The position numbers and the translations under genes were made by a program. The notes under the pieces were generated by a model, which was given only the letters and a program-made list of their open reading frames with translations, ran no database searches and was not told where the DNA came from. From Pseudovirgaria hyperparasitica (Eukaryota > Ascomycota > Dothideomycetes > Acrospermales > Acrospermaceae), in assembly GCF_010093815.1 (NCBI RefSeq), contig NW_022985554.1, forward strand, positions 1,582,999 through 1,646,998: a stretch of 64,000 nucleotides of DNA, in the 5' to 3' direction. Shown here piece by piece: positions 34,458-45,358 of this stretch (position 1 is its first letter; the number at the start of each line of letters is the position of its first letter).

Positions 34458-37202
34458 GGGGGCATGCAGGAATACTGTGTGCTGTGTGTGTGCTGTGTGT
34501 GTTGCTGTGCTGTGCTGTGCTGTACTGTACGGTACTCGGGTACCAGACATACCTGGGGTCTCCAGGTGCAGCAGGCCATTCCCTTCCCTCATCATCACCA
34601 ACTAATTACCATTAATTAATTATTACTCTGTTTGTGCTCAGTGCTCTGTCTGCCTTGTCTCACCAGCACAGGAATGAATATTCGATCGGGTACTAGGTTC
34701 GTAGGTAGTAAGTATGTAGGTATGTTGTAGCCGGGCTGGCCGTTTGTAGTCTGTGCCGAGGTTTGCCTTGATTATTTTTGCCTGATCCACCACCACTGCG
34801 GATTGCGTGCATCGTCGTCGTCGCGTCGTCGTCGTCTATTAAAAGATCACTAATTAGCTGTCAATAGTCCCGTCGCCTGATCCAATTTAGCGGCTCTTCC
34901 ACTCGGATTCTGCCATAATTAGCTCGCCCATCTTCGCACCCACTTTCACTCCCCACTTTCGCTTCTTCTTCTTCTTCTTCTTCTTCATCTATCAAGTCCA
35001 ACACTCATCGCGATATTCGCCATCTTCGTCGTCTGATTGGGTACCGGCTGCAATTACCAATATTCCGCCATCTGCGAATCGCAAGCCTGGCCACCATCAA
35101 ACCTGCATCTGCCACTACAACACTAGAACACTCTCCCTGACTCGGGTGTGAAAGCCAGCAGCCACCATCACCACCACCCCCTCCATCCTCCATCCTCCAT
35201 CCTCCACTCGTCACTCGTCATGTCCGTCAATCACTCTCTCTCTCTCTCCACTATCATCTATCCACTACCCACTCACTACCTGTTGACCCACTACCCACTA
35301 CCCACTACCCACTATCCACTGCTACGACAATCACCAGATCACACGACTCCGCGAATCTCCTTCTTCCAACCCGCCGACTGTTGACCTGGGCTACTCACGA
35401 GCCTCAACGGTCGTCGGCCTTGCCATCCATCCCTAATCTCCCCGTTCGCTTCCTACACTCCTAGCGAGATCAGAACGCCCGGACGAAGAATGAGGCAATT
35501 ACACGACGAGAGGCTGACTTTTGCTCTCAAATACACTATCCACAGCCCTAACTAATTAGTTATCAACCTTACTGTAATACTTACTGTCCATCCACTCGAG
35601 CTCGTCATCTGGCTGGCCCCGAACTTGATCCGTCGGCTACTTGGCGGGCCGCTAGCTTCTGCCACCTGATCCGTTAATCCTCCATCAATTCCATTCCATC
35701 CGTCACATACATTCTCCATCTTTTCTTGTTCAGCCCTGGGAGGTAATTAGTTTATGGTGTGTTCGTTGCGGATAATGCTCGTGCGCGGTGCTCGTACTTC
35801 GTACTCAATTTATTTGACTTTACTACTAACTACACTTCTTCCTCTTCCTCTTCTCATCTCTCGGAAAACCACGGCCTACTAGTTAGTTACTTACTGGGCT
35901 GCGATGCATCATCCCATCACATCCGTCAAATCCTACCTTGTTGCTAATTACTGCTGCTGCTGCTGCTGCTACTACTACTGCTTAACCTCTAATTACATCC
36001 TGTGTGAACAATGACAAATACCTTCCCAATCACAAACTATTACACTTTCTCCCATCCTACTACCACCAAACCTCTGCTTCTTACTAATAATCCTTTAGTC
36101 TTTTTTCCTCCTCCTTCCACCTCCCACCTCGTGCCTTTTTTTCGTTTCCTGTCCGACCTGCTCTCGTCACGCGCGCTGTCAAGCTGTGTAGCCTCACTTC
36201 CTGTCGTGTACCCAACAAGGTCGTCTGATGCTCCTTTCACCGCATTAGCCTCCAGTCATGTGAGTGCTGACATGGCCATCAACACGTCCTGCATCGAGAC
36301 AATGTCCGGTCTGCGAGCTTTCTGTGCCTGGAAGAAGAAGAAGTAGATTGAGAAGAAGATGAAGAAGAGCGGTCTGGCCGCGCGCACTCTACTCCGACAG
36401 AAGAGCCGCATGACTACTCCAACTAAATTGCATGCGCTGTAATTCTCCATCATCAATCCAATCCACTTGTTTTTTTTCCCGTCCTTCCTCCCATCTCTGC
36501 ATGCATGCCCCACCATCCGCTTCCGGGCCAAGCTGCAGCAAGACTTTTATTCGCGAAAGAAGATGAAAATGCAACTTTCTTGACCGTACCGGCGGCCTCC
36601 ACGTTGTTCATCATCATGGGACGGCATGCTCTGCTATCCAACACACACACACACACGTTCCAATGTACTTCGCTGCATAGAAGTGGCTTGTCATTCGCTT
36701 CTTCTTCCTCTTCCTCCTCCTCCTCCTCCTCTTCTCTCCTCCCCTGTCGTTTAGTGCTGCAGCCAGGGTCGGCTGCGTGATGGACGGATCCCATCACCTC
36801 AACCACGGGCCCACCGATATCCTGGTCCTGGTGCGCTCAACCCGGAGAACGGGCGATGACTGACCGGGTATCTTACTGCCCGCCTGTCTAGCTGGATGCG
36901 ATGTTGTAGATGATGGGTCAAACCGTAATTTAGTCTAGTCACATCTTCAGTACATAGCATCAATCAAACACAGGAATATCTATGTAGTAATTAATTAGCA
37001 GATCAATCTCCCCGTCTGTCCCATGGATGATGCTAGGTGCTGCAGTGCTGTCAATCCAGCCTGAGGCACGCCGCTCCGCCTAACCCCCGACGCCGATGCT
37101 CCCGGTCGATCCCCGTTTGCGACCGTCCATCCATCCATCCAGCCATCCATCCATCATCCCTCATCCATGCACGACGTTTTCCCTAGGTTGGCGGCTAACT
37201 TT

Positions 37203-37243
37203 GATGGTGATGATGATGATGATGATGATGACGGTGATGGTGA
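37203..37243. repeat. (GAT)n microsatellite
   Basis: About ten GAT units followed by GGTGAT variants, in the leader side of the SAM-PH gene. Confidence 0.85.
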
Positions 37244-37312
37244 TAAGACGATGGTTTGGTTACATTCAAACTTCACACGTCCATCTCACCCTTTCATCTA
37301 CCAGACAATTCA

Positions 37313-37315
37313 TAC

Positions 37316-37362
<47 letters not shown>
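37313..37362. repeat. (CA)n microsatellite
   Basis: About 24 CA units, one changed to CG near the start. The longest pure dinucleotide tract in the window. Confidence 0.9.
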
Positions 37363-37364
<2 letters not shown>

Positions 37365-38609
37365 CAGCGACCATCTCGTATTCCCTTCAACGGAGCCGAC
37401 CACAAGTCCAGATGCGGGGGCACACGGCTCCACAGCATTATGCCGACTGTTATTGCAGTATCTGGCTAGGTACCTCTCCTCCCTCTCTCCCTCTCCCTCT
37501 CAACAGAAATCAGAATCATCGACATCGCGATAACGCTGCGTGCCACGGCGACATGCTGTATAACTGCCCTCTTCCCTCCTACAGGGCCGAAACGTGCATG
37601 CCCATCCCGTCCCCCGTCCGTCTGAAGGACGAGCCGAAGCGAGCCAGGGCTAGCGTCCCCGAATGCGGCATAATTAGCACCTGCAGTGTTGCTATTATTA
37701 CTTTCTTCGTCACTATTAAGGCCGGACATGCCCTTGGCCTGTTTACCTGCTGCAGCCAATCAATGAAGAGAGGCTGGGGTTATCGATTGAGGTTTGGGTT
37801 ACTTTGAGGACGGGGGAGGGGGGGAGGTGCTTGAATGCATGGATGCATGGATGGTTAGCCATGTCTCTCATGCCTGCCGAGAGCACATCAGCAGGTTAAG
37901 CGCTGGCTAAGCCGTCTATGGGCAGACGTCCGGAGCGGGGACGCGCGATTGGCGGTTGCTTTGACTCGAAAGATCTGATACCCTGTTACCCGAACTGGGA
38001 TTGTCCTGCTATTCCCTGCTCTTCTTCTGCTGCTGTGTGTTTGTTGTCGTGCCTGGCTGGCTCTCCACAGACAGACAGACCGACATCACACAACACACAC
38101 ACATTCATCCATCCATTCACAGTGAGCAAATCATCATCGCACTACTCTCTCTGTCTCTCTCCTCCGCCCTCAGCCATCAATACTTCTTGGAATAGCCCAA
38201 CCAACCCACTTCCTTTCCGCTGCGGCCGCTACATCCTGTCTGTCTGTCTTCGATCTGTGTCTGGGCGCGCTCCTCCAGCCTATAGCTTCCCACCCTGGTC
38301 CGCCTCATATGCAGCCAACAAGTAGCTCCAACATCGTCTCTTGTATCAACCATCAACCCACCACATACTCTCTCTCTCTCCATCAAAACCCTTCTGCATG
38401 CCCCCCACCCCGTCCTTTGATCCTCTTTCCGCTATTTCGCCCTCCATCCTCGTACAACAACAACAACAGTACTCCTAGGAATACATGTTGATGCATCCAC
38501 AACCGCTGGCGACGGTACTGTAGATATCAACCTCTCTCTCTCTCTCTCTCTCTATTCGTACATAGCCCTATATCACAATCGCCAATATCAGTCACCGCAG
38601 CAAGCCGTC

Positions 38610-41451
38610 ATGGTAAGTCCTCACCGCCAGACTGTCCTGTTCATAGCGGGGCTTTCCTTCTAATTCTTCTTCAAAAACAGCAGGCCATGACGCCCATTAC
38701 ACCGCTGGAGTCCGGTGTCGAGATGTTTCAGAAGGGTCAGATGCAGACCCTATTCCCACAGCGAGCGTCAGGCTCGACTGCCTTTGCGCAGAGACAGTCG
38801 CGCTCCTCCCAGCCGCGCCCTGTCTCCGAAGCGACCGAGATTTTCGACACCGATCTCGAGGACGACTCGACCGATCTGGAAGATGACGATGATGACTCGA
38901 GCGACTTTGAGGAGGACTCGCCAAAGTACAGCTTCGACTCGGTAAGTTGCCTGCCGCCTCTGTTGCTGTTGCTGTTCTTGTTCCTAACTACCATCATCAG
39001 AGCGAGAGCCGCCGCAGTCAGACGACGCTGTCGAGTTTCGAAGAAATCACCACCCCGTACTCGAGCCGCCCGGTCGAGTTCGACTTCAAGCCCGTCGACA
39101 TGAAGCCGGTCGAGGGTCCCCGCGGCCCACACCTGTTCCGCGCCTCGCAGACGTCAATCGACTTTGACTTTGACTTTGCCCTCCAGCTCTCGCCCATCGC
39201 CCTCAAGTCTCCCATGACGTTACCGCCGCCGCCGCCGCAACAGGAATATCCCACCGAGCGGGAACTCCTCGCAGCAGCAGACACCCCCGCGACCGTCATT
39301 GCCCCGCGCCAACTGACCAGCCTCGTGAGCGCAATGCAGGATGTCGACAGCTCCGAGGTGCGCTCGTGGTCGTCGATGCAAGTCGCCATGTGGATGAGTG
39401 ATTTGGGCTTCGACGGGAGCGTGGTGGAGAAGTTCAAGGAGCACGACATCACCGGCGCCGTGCTGCTGGACATGCAGTTTGAGGACCTCAAGGAGCTTGA
39501 CATTGCCTCGTTTGGCAAGCGCCATCAGCTCTGGAATCACATCGATGCCCTCCGCGAGAACAACGGCCGGATAAGCCCGGCACCGACGCCCTTCCAGGAC
39601 ACCACCCTCCCGTGCTCGGAACACGGCCGGTCAAAATCACGACGGCGGCGCGACAAGAGTCAGGAGCAGCACTGTGGAAATGGCGGAGACGACGACGAGA
39701 TCCTGAGCCCCATCACCCCCGGCGGCGCTGCCAACAAGAAGAGGCGAGCACGCAAGCCGCGCAACATCAACGACATTGTCACGCCCGCCGAGTCCGTGTC
39801 CATAGTCGCCATCGAGCAGCTGCTCCCCAAACCACACAAGTGCGCCAAGGGCGAGCGCTGCGCAAAGTGGCGGAAGCAGCAGCGCCAACTCGCGCGCCTG
39901 CAAGAGGAACACGGCTTCGCAATCTCGCCCGAGAACGGCGGCCAGATCTTCATCGCGGGCGACCCAGGAAACGCCGGGCAGGCCGGACGGATAGTGGAGA
40001 ATGTCGTGTTGCGGCCCGCGTCGGAGAATGTGGCATCGGTCGTGGCATCCTCCGCCGCGCTGCCGTCCGCCCAGTTCCCGCCCCTCGCCCTGCACGAGGA
40101 AATGCTCGACTTTGTCGAACATCGCGACCCGCAGGAGAACGTCAAGCAGTTCCTCTCCCTCCAGGGCTGGGACTCGCCCGACGCAAACTTTCCCGTCGAG
40201 CGCCCGCCCACGCCTCCCCTTGACCTCTTCCCGCCTCCCGCTGTCGTCCCCCTCCAGCCCCCCGTGCCCGCAACACCACACACAAACCTCAAGAACCTCC
40301 CCAAGCTCAGCATCCCCCGTGCCGCATCAGCACTATCCGCTACTACTACTACTACTACTACTACCACCCAGGACCACCTCGACCCCAAAACAGCCTTCTT
40401 CTCCCCATGCCGCTCCGCCCTCTCCCCCGCCGACCCCGGCCTCGCCCACCTAATCTACCGCTTCGGCACCCCGGCCTCCGAAATGGACGTCCCCGTCCCC
40501 GTCACCGCCCTCCCGTCCGACCCGCTCTCCCGCGACTCCTCCCAGAGCGTCCCGCCAAACATGCTCTACCGCGACCCGACCCAGCGCTCTGCCTCGCGCG
40601 CCGCCCCAGACTGGCGCCGCCCGAGCTTCGCCCTGCCCTCGCTGCTCGAAGACCGCGTCTTTGAAGAGCCTGCCTCGTACCAGAACAACAATCACCACAA
40701 CAACGCCCACCACGCCTCATCTTCTTCCTCCTCCTCTCTCCCCACCGCCCTCCCCCTCGACCCCAAATCCGCACACGACCTCAAGCCCCCACGCTCCACC
40801 CCCTCATCATCCCGCCACCACAACCCCTCCTCCTCCTCTTCCCTCCCATCAACCACCAAACCCACCGCCACCAAATCCCCCTACCCCGGCTCCACCCACG
40901 CCGGCTGGATGAAAAAGCGCCGCACCCGCCTCCTCCGCCACGAATGGACAGACGCCCACTTCCGCCTCACCGGCTCCTCGCTCGCCATGCACCCCAACGC
41001 CCTGCCTTCCTCGTCCGCCCTCAACACAATCGATATCGACGATTACGCTGTTGCGTGCAGCTCCGTTGCGTCGGGAAAGTTGGCGGCGCGGATTCGGGCG
41101 TTGAGGAATGCTTCGTCTTCTTCGTTTTCTTCGGAGGGGGGAAGTGCGGGGAAGGGCAAGGCGGGTGGTTTGGACGCCGCGTTTGAGTTTCAGCTTGTTC
41201 CTGCTGTTGAGGGGGAGGGTGGGGCACGGTGGAGAAGGGTTTGGAGGGATGGTGCGGGGATTGGGGGGGGGAGTGGACTTGGTGGGAGTGGAGGGAGTGG
41301 AGGGAGTGGGAGTGGAGGGGGCAAGACTTTGCATTTTGCGGTTGAGACGAGGGATGAAAGGATTGATTGGATGCGGGAGTTGATGCTTGCTAAGGCGCTG
41401 AGGGCGAAGGGGAGGGGGTTTGAGGTCGAGGTTAATGGGCGGGTTATTTAG
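38610..41451 (+). CDS. SAM and PH domain protein, Boi-like
   Basis: 904 residues. Exon 1 codes only the ATG (38610-38612); intron 38613-38680 (GTAAGT..ACAG); exon 2 38681-38941; intron 38942-39000 (GTAAGT, branch CCTAAC, CATCAG); exon 3 39001-41451. The frame is continuous with these joins. A SAM domain spans about 208-275 (WSSMQVAMWMSDLGF to WNHIDAL). A basic Cys segment, HKCAKGERCAKWRKQQRQL, follows near 367. A PH domain lies at about 718-895 (HAGWMKKRRTRLL to WMRELMLAKAL), interrupted by low-complexity Ser/Gly. SAM-PH pairs occur in the Boi1/Boi2/Pob1 proteins, which link membrane phosphoinositides to Cdc42 and formin-driven polar growth; those also have an SH3 domain, not seen here. If the ATG-only exon is wrong, translation could start at 38687 with loss of three residues. 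Confidence 0.8.
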
Positions 41452-42216
41452 TTGTTGATGTTGTTGGGGGTTAGGGTAGGGGTTGTGGGTTGTGATGCCG
41501 TTTCCTGCTCTGCGTTTTTCGTGGGGTATGTTTTCGTTTTGTGTGTTTTTGGATTCCCTTTTGCTGTTGCTGTCGTTGCTGTCGTCTGCTTTGCTTTTTC
41601 TTTTTCTCGTTTTGGGTTTTTCGGTCGTTATACAGGATCTTTGCCCCACCGCTCCCCTCAATTCCCCCCCTCCTTTTGACATTGTTGTCGACTTTGCACG
41701 TTTGTGTGTGTGCATTGCTTATTTTTATACCCTCTTTGTTTTTTGGCTGCTTGGTTTTGGTTGTTGTTGTTGCTTGGTGGTTGTTGGTTAGTGGTTGATG
41801 ATTAGTGGAAGGACGATGCTGATGATGATGTTATGACTCGGTTTTATTGGTTTGGTATTGGTTTGATTGCTTGATTTTGTCTGGTTGGTTTCGGGTTATA
41901 GGTGATGAGGTGGGACGGTATGACGGTATGATGGTGGGATAGGGCGGAGAAGACGAAAGACGAAAGACGTAAGACGAGGGAATAAAGACGAAAGGAGGAG
42001 AGTGACGACGGGACGAGAACAGACGTTCGTAGCGGTAGTAGTAGCAGCAGTAGCAGTAGCAGTAGTAGCGGTAGCAGCAGTAGATATACACACCACGACA
42101 AGACACGCTGTGGTATAGCGTAATACTCTATCTTCATCATGCAGCGTGGATCTTTGCTTTGGTGCTATGTTATCATGTTTGTGAGCATGTTTGTAATCAT
42201 GCTTGTAATCGCGTCT

Positions 42217-42220
<4 letters not shown>

Positions 42221-42247
<27 letters not shown>

Positions 42248-42248
42248 C
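42221..42248. repeat. (CA)n microsatellite
   Basis: Fourteen CA units. Confidence 0.9.
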
Positions 42249-42531
42249 ACGCAGTACTATCCAAGAAACACACACCACACCTACAGCGCCCCGTGTATTC
42301 GCCCGTATATCTCTGGGCATATCTACCGAACTAGCTTAGCTTAGCTTAGCCTGGGCTCGTAGTACGTTCTTGGTCGTTGGTTGGTATGTATCCTTGGTTG
42401 TTGGGTGGTATGTGGAGCTTATATCTCGCTTTATGGGGTTTATGCTGGTGATAGGATGGCGGAGTTTCACTGGGTCTTGGTGCTTGGTTTTGGGGTCTAG
42501 AGGTTGGGGAGTATAGGTTAGAGTATAAGTG

Positions 42532-42595
42532 TAGAGGTTAGAGGTTAGAGGTTAGAGGTTAGAGGTTAGAGGTTAGAGGTTAGAGGTTAGAGGTT
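42532..42595. repeat. Heptamer array (TAGAGGT)n
   Basis: Nine nearly perfect copies of the 7-bp unit TAGAGGT. It differs from the fungal telomere repeat TTAGGG by an inserted A, and is not a telomere. Confidence 0.85.
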
Positions 42596-42699
42596 GGAGC
42601 TTAGAGAACGGTTAGAGCTTAGAGTCTAGTAGAGTATAGAGTCAAGCAGAGTCTAAGGTTCGAGTCTACAGTCTATAGGTCAGAGGTTAGAGTCTAGGG

Positions 42700-42840
42700 T
42701 AAGTTTAATAGAGTGTAGAGTATAGAGTGTAGAGTATAGAGTAGATAGTATAGAGTATAGAGTGTAGAGTATAGAGTATAGAATATAGAGGGTAGAGTAT
42801 AGAGTGCAGAGTATAGAGGGTAGAGTATAGAGCCTAGATT
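42700..42840. repeat. Degenerate heptamer array (AGAGTAT)n
   Basis: About 20 units of AGAGTAT/AGAGTGT/AGAGGGT at 7-bp spacing with a few slips. It shares the TAGAG core with the array 100 bp to the left, and the DNA between is a worn form of the same unit. Confidence 0.75.
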
Positions 42841-42929
42841 ATATAATCTACGTACTTATTATAAGATAGTTAGTTAATTTATAAGTCCGTGATTAGAAGC
42901 ACGTACATGTACATATATATAGGGGTAAT

Positions 42930-42948
42930 TAGGTAGGTAGGTAAGTAG

Positions 42949-42984
<36 letters not shown>
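42930..42984. repeat. Tetranucleotide array GTAG/GTAA/GCAA
   Basis: Consecutive tetramers drifting from GTAG through GTAA to seven GCAA copies, a visible record of point change followed by slippage. Confidence 0.85.
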
Positions 42985-43924
42985 CCCACGCGTCCACGTC
43001 CACGTACACATACACATCCAAGTACAACATGCATAATCACAAGCCTCCGAAACATCGTTGATCTAGTAGTCATAGCGCACAGAGACGTCCATCTACCTGC
43101 TTCTCTCTTCTTCATGCCCTTCCACTAGATCATACCATACACTTGTCCCACATATTCCTGGCTACATTGCGGACTCGTGTGAGCAAGTATAGACTATCCC
43201 ACTAATCCCAGTAGATGATGTATAGTATAGCATACTACTAATCTCCCGGTCGTGAAGCGTGTATGTAGCGTGTACTTATATTGATACCAGGTGGTAGTAA
43301 GCAGTAGGATTCGATGGATTCGGAGGTGTATACTTAGTCCTACTCTCTCCGCCTGCACGAATGGGATGTACTAGTAGGAATCAAGCAGTAGACATGAATA
43401 GTAGACCTGAACAGCAGGCACGAAGAGTAGTTATAGAGAGTCTAGTCGATCCTGGTCCGCGACACGTCATTTTGCCCTTCTGCCCTTCACAGGCCTACCT
43501 TCTTGATTAGCTTTATGCACTGAGCCTGATTATGCTTCACAACAACAACAAATGCAATGCCCGCATTATCACGGATGATAGAAACGATTGTTGTACGAGA
43601 CGTTGGTACTTATTGTGATTTTCTAATACAGAGCGTGCTTTTCTCCCGCTTGGTCAGAGTATTATCATGACCGTCTCCCGCAACACAGCGAACGCTAGAA
43701 TACTGCCATACTCTCCTCTTAGCTGGTAATGTCCCCTTGCGATGACTTTATATGTCTGACCCGTTCAGGAGGCTCCGTGTGTCGTACAGTAGACGTCGTT
43801 GGTAACGACATAGAAGCTCGACAATCAAAAACTGGCTCCAAGAAGTAGAAAAGAATACAAGAAGGGGAAGGCCAAAGTATATACAAGAACAGAACCACGC
43901 ACGCCCATGTAAACACCAAGACGT

Positions 43925-44633
43925 CTACACACCACGCTGGAGCTCCACAACGCGAAGTTGCACAACCTGGCCGATCTGCACCGTCACGAGATCCGCTGCC
44001 GCACCGTTAGCTCCTGTCACACATACAGACATACGTCCATCAAGTCGCAGACTCACGAGATCGGTCATACAGTCCTATGGTCCACGCGCCCTCCTGTCCC
44101 ACCGGAAAAGCCATCCATTGCGCCTTCTCCAGCCCATAATACCCAAGCACCCGCGGCTCCGCGCTCAGCGTAAACTCCGTCGACTTGTACTCAACGCCCG
44201 CGGCACCCGGCATCATATCCAGCTCGACCTCGACCGGCGCCTCCTTCAACACCCAGCCGCCCTTTGGGCCCACCAGCGTCGCCCGAGCGCCGAAATCGCC
44301 CGTGACGGTAGCGCTGCCAGCGTGCCCTCCCTTGTAAGCGTTCTGGAGCCCGTACGTCGCGTTGTCTGCCGCCGTGGCGGTGGACTTCTTGACGTTGAAG
44401 CGGTAGCAGGTCGAGTTGGGGAAGATGCCAATCTCCCGCCACTGCCCGTGATCCCAGCTGTCTGTCGATTCGACCTTCTTCGTCGTGTTGAGCGCGAGCA
44501 TGGCACCGTCGATTTCGGCAAAGTTTGGCGAGACGACTGCCAGGGCGTATGGCCCGTTTGATTCGAAGGGGAGAGCGGCGGCAGAGCTGAGCGCGAACAG
44601 CCCGAGGACTGTATAGACGGTGGAGAGCTGCAT
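43925..44633 (-). CDS. Secreted protein of unknown function
   Basis: About 221 residues beginning with a signal peptide (MQLSTVYTVL, hydrophobic LFALSSAAA, likely cut near ALP). The mature part has predicted N-glycosylation sites (NTT, NST, NAT), only one clear Cys (in NSTCYRF) and a beta-rich look (VTGDFGARATLVGPKGGWVL). An intron of 43 or 46 nt (44014 or 44011 to 44056, donor GTGAGT) near the end replaces a short unspliced ESAT ending with NGAADLVTVQIGQVVQLRVV, which looks like a proper beta-strand C-terminus; stop at 43925. An upstream in-frame ATG (44687) would bury the signal peptide, so 44633 is preferred. Family not recognised. Confidence 0.65.
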
Positions 44634-45358
44634 TTGTGTGTATGTCGATGGGAGAGGCTGGCGGGCTTTGCAAAAGCTATCACACAAAGACTCGATGCGC
44701 GCTCGATGTTATATTTGCCAGTGTGATCCCGGTGGTTTGATTAAGTGTCATTCGGAGATATTAGGTTGATTGCATGTGCCAGTGCACACCCACCTCTCGG
44801 CCATCCTTGTCTCTGGACAGGAATAAACGAAATGAACACCTCCGTCCACAGTCTTGGTTAGGCTGGCTCGGACTCGTTCAGCAGCCTCCTACGAGCGACG
44901 GCAATGACATGCTACAGGACTTCAAACGCTTTCTGCCTTCTGTTCTCTGTATTTTGACTGTGAGAGTCCTGCGCGATTTTCGATTAATTTAGATGCCAAG
45001 GCGCGATGCTTGGCTTGGCAAGAGCACCGTGTAGTGATAAAATTCCCGCAGGTAAACAAGGGTGAAACATGTGGGCCTTTTTCTACAGTCAGTGCTCCAA
45101 GCTGCGTGGACCGTTATGCGCACCCCGCATCAGAACGACCAGTTTTCCGGGGCGGTCATTGGCGTCTCGTTTTCAATAATCGGGCCGATCCGAATCACGG
45201 CGCCCGGCTTCTATTATAGGATACATACACACACACGTATCCTTCATGAAGAAGTTGAGTTGACTCCCCAATGATGCTTTCAGTGGAGGGGTGATGGAAA
45301 CAACAATGACTTGTGTTGAACAAAGCAAGTCAAATCTAACCGTCTCAATCAGGAACCC
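44634..45358. other. Intergenic spacer
   Basis: Promoter side of the secreted protein gene and 3' side of the monooxygenase gene. Short plus-strand frames show no motifs. Confidence 0.55.

Larger units (their letters stand above)
32874..38609. promoter_or_regulatory. 5.7-kb divergent non-coding region
   Basis: No protein gene is supported between the two divergent ATGs. From 32.9 to about 34.5 kb the plus strand is rich in GA/GGA tracts, so the strand coding the zinc-cluster gene is CT-rich. From about 34.9 to 38.6 kb the plus strand is rich in CT, TTC and CCAT tracts, as expected for the leader side of the SAM-PH gene. It includes long microsatellites (GA near 34427, TTC near 34970, CACTACC-type near 35260-35320, GAT near 37203, CA near 37313, CT near 38530). 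Many short frames start with ATG and could be upstream ORFs in long leaders. Confidence 0.5.
41452..43924. other. Intergenic simple-sequence region
   Basis: No gene supported. The first 400 bp is T/G-rich and likely includes the 3' end of the SAM-PH transcript. It is followed by CAG/TAG-type trinucleotides (42030-42080), a CA tract (42221-42248), heptamer arrays (42530-42840) and a tetranucleotide array (42930-42984). The DNA from 43.0 to 43.9 kb is unremarkable. Confidence 0.65.

Noticed and set aside
39637-40388. Minus-strand frames of 214 and 242 codons inside the SAM-PH gene
   Set aside because: Shadow frames; the plus strand carries clear SAM and PH domains across the same exon.
42532-42595. 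Interstitial telomere repeat
   Set aside because: The unit is TAGAGGT, seven bases, not TTAGGG, and neighbouring arrays share its TAGAG core with further changes.
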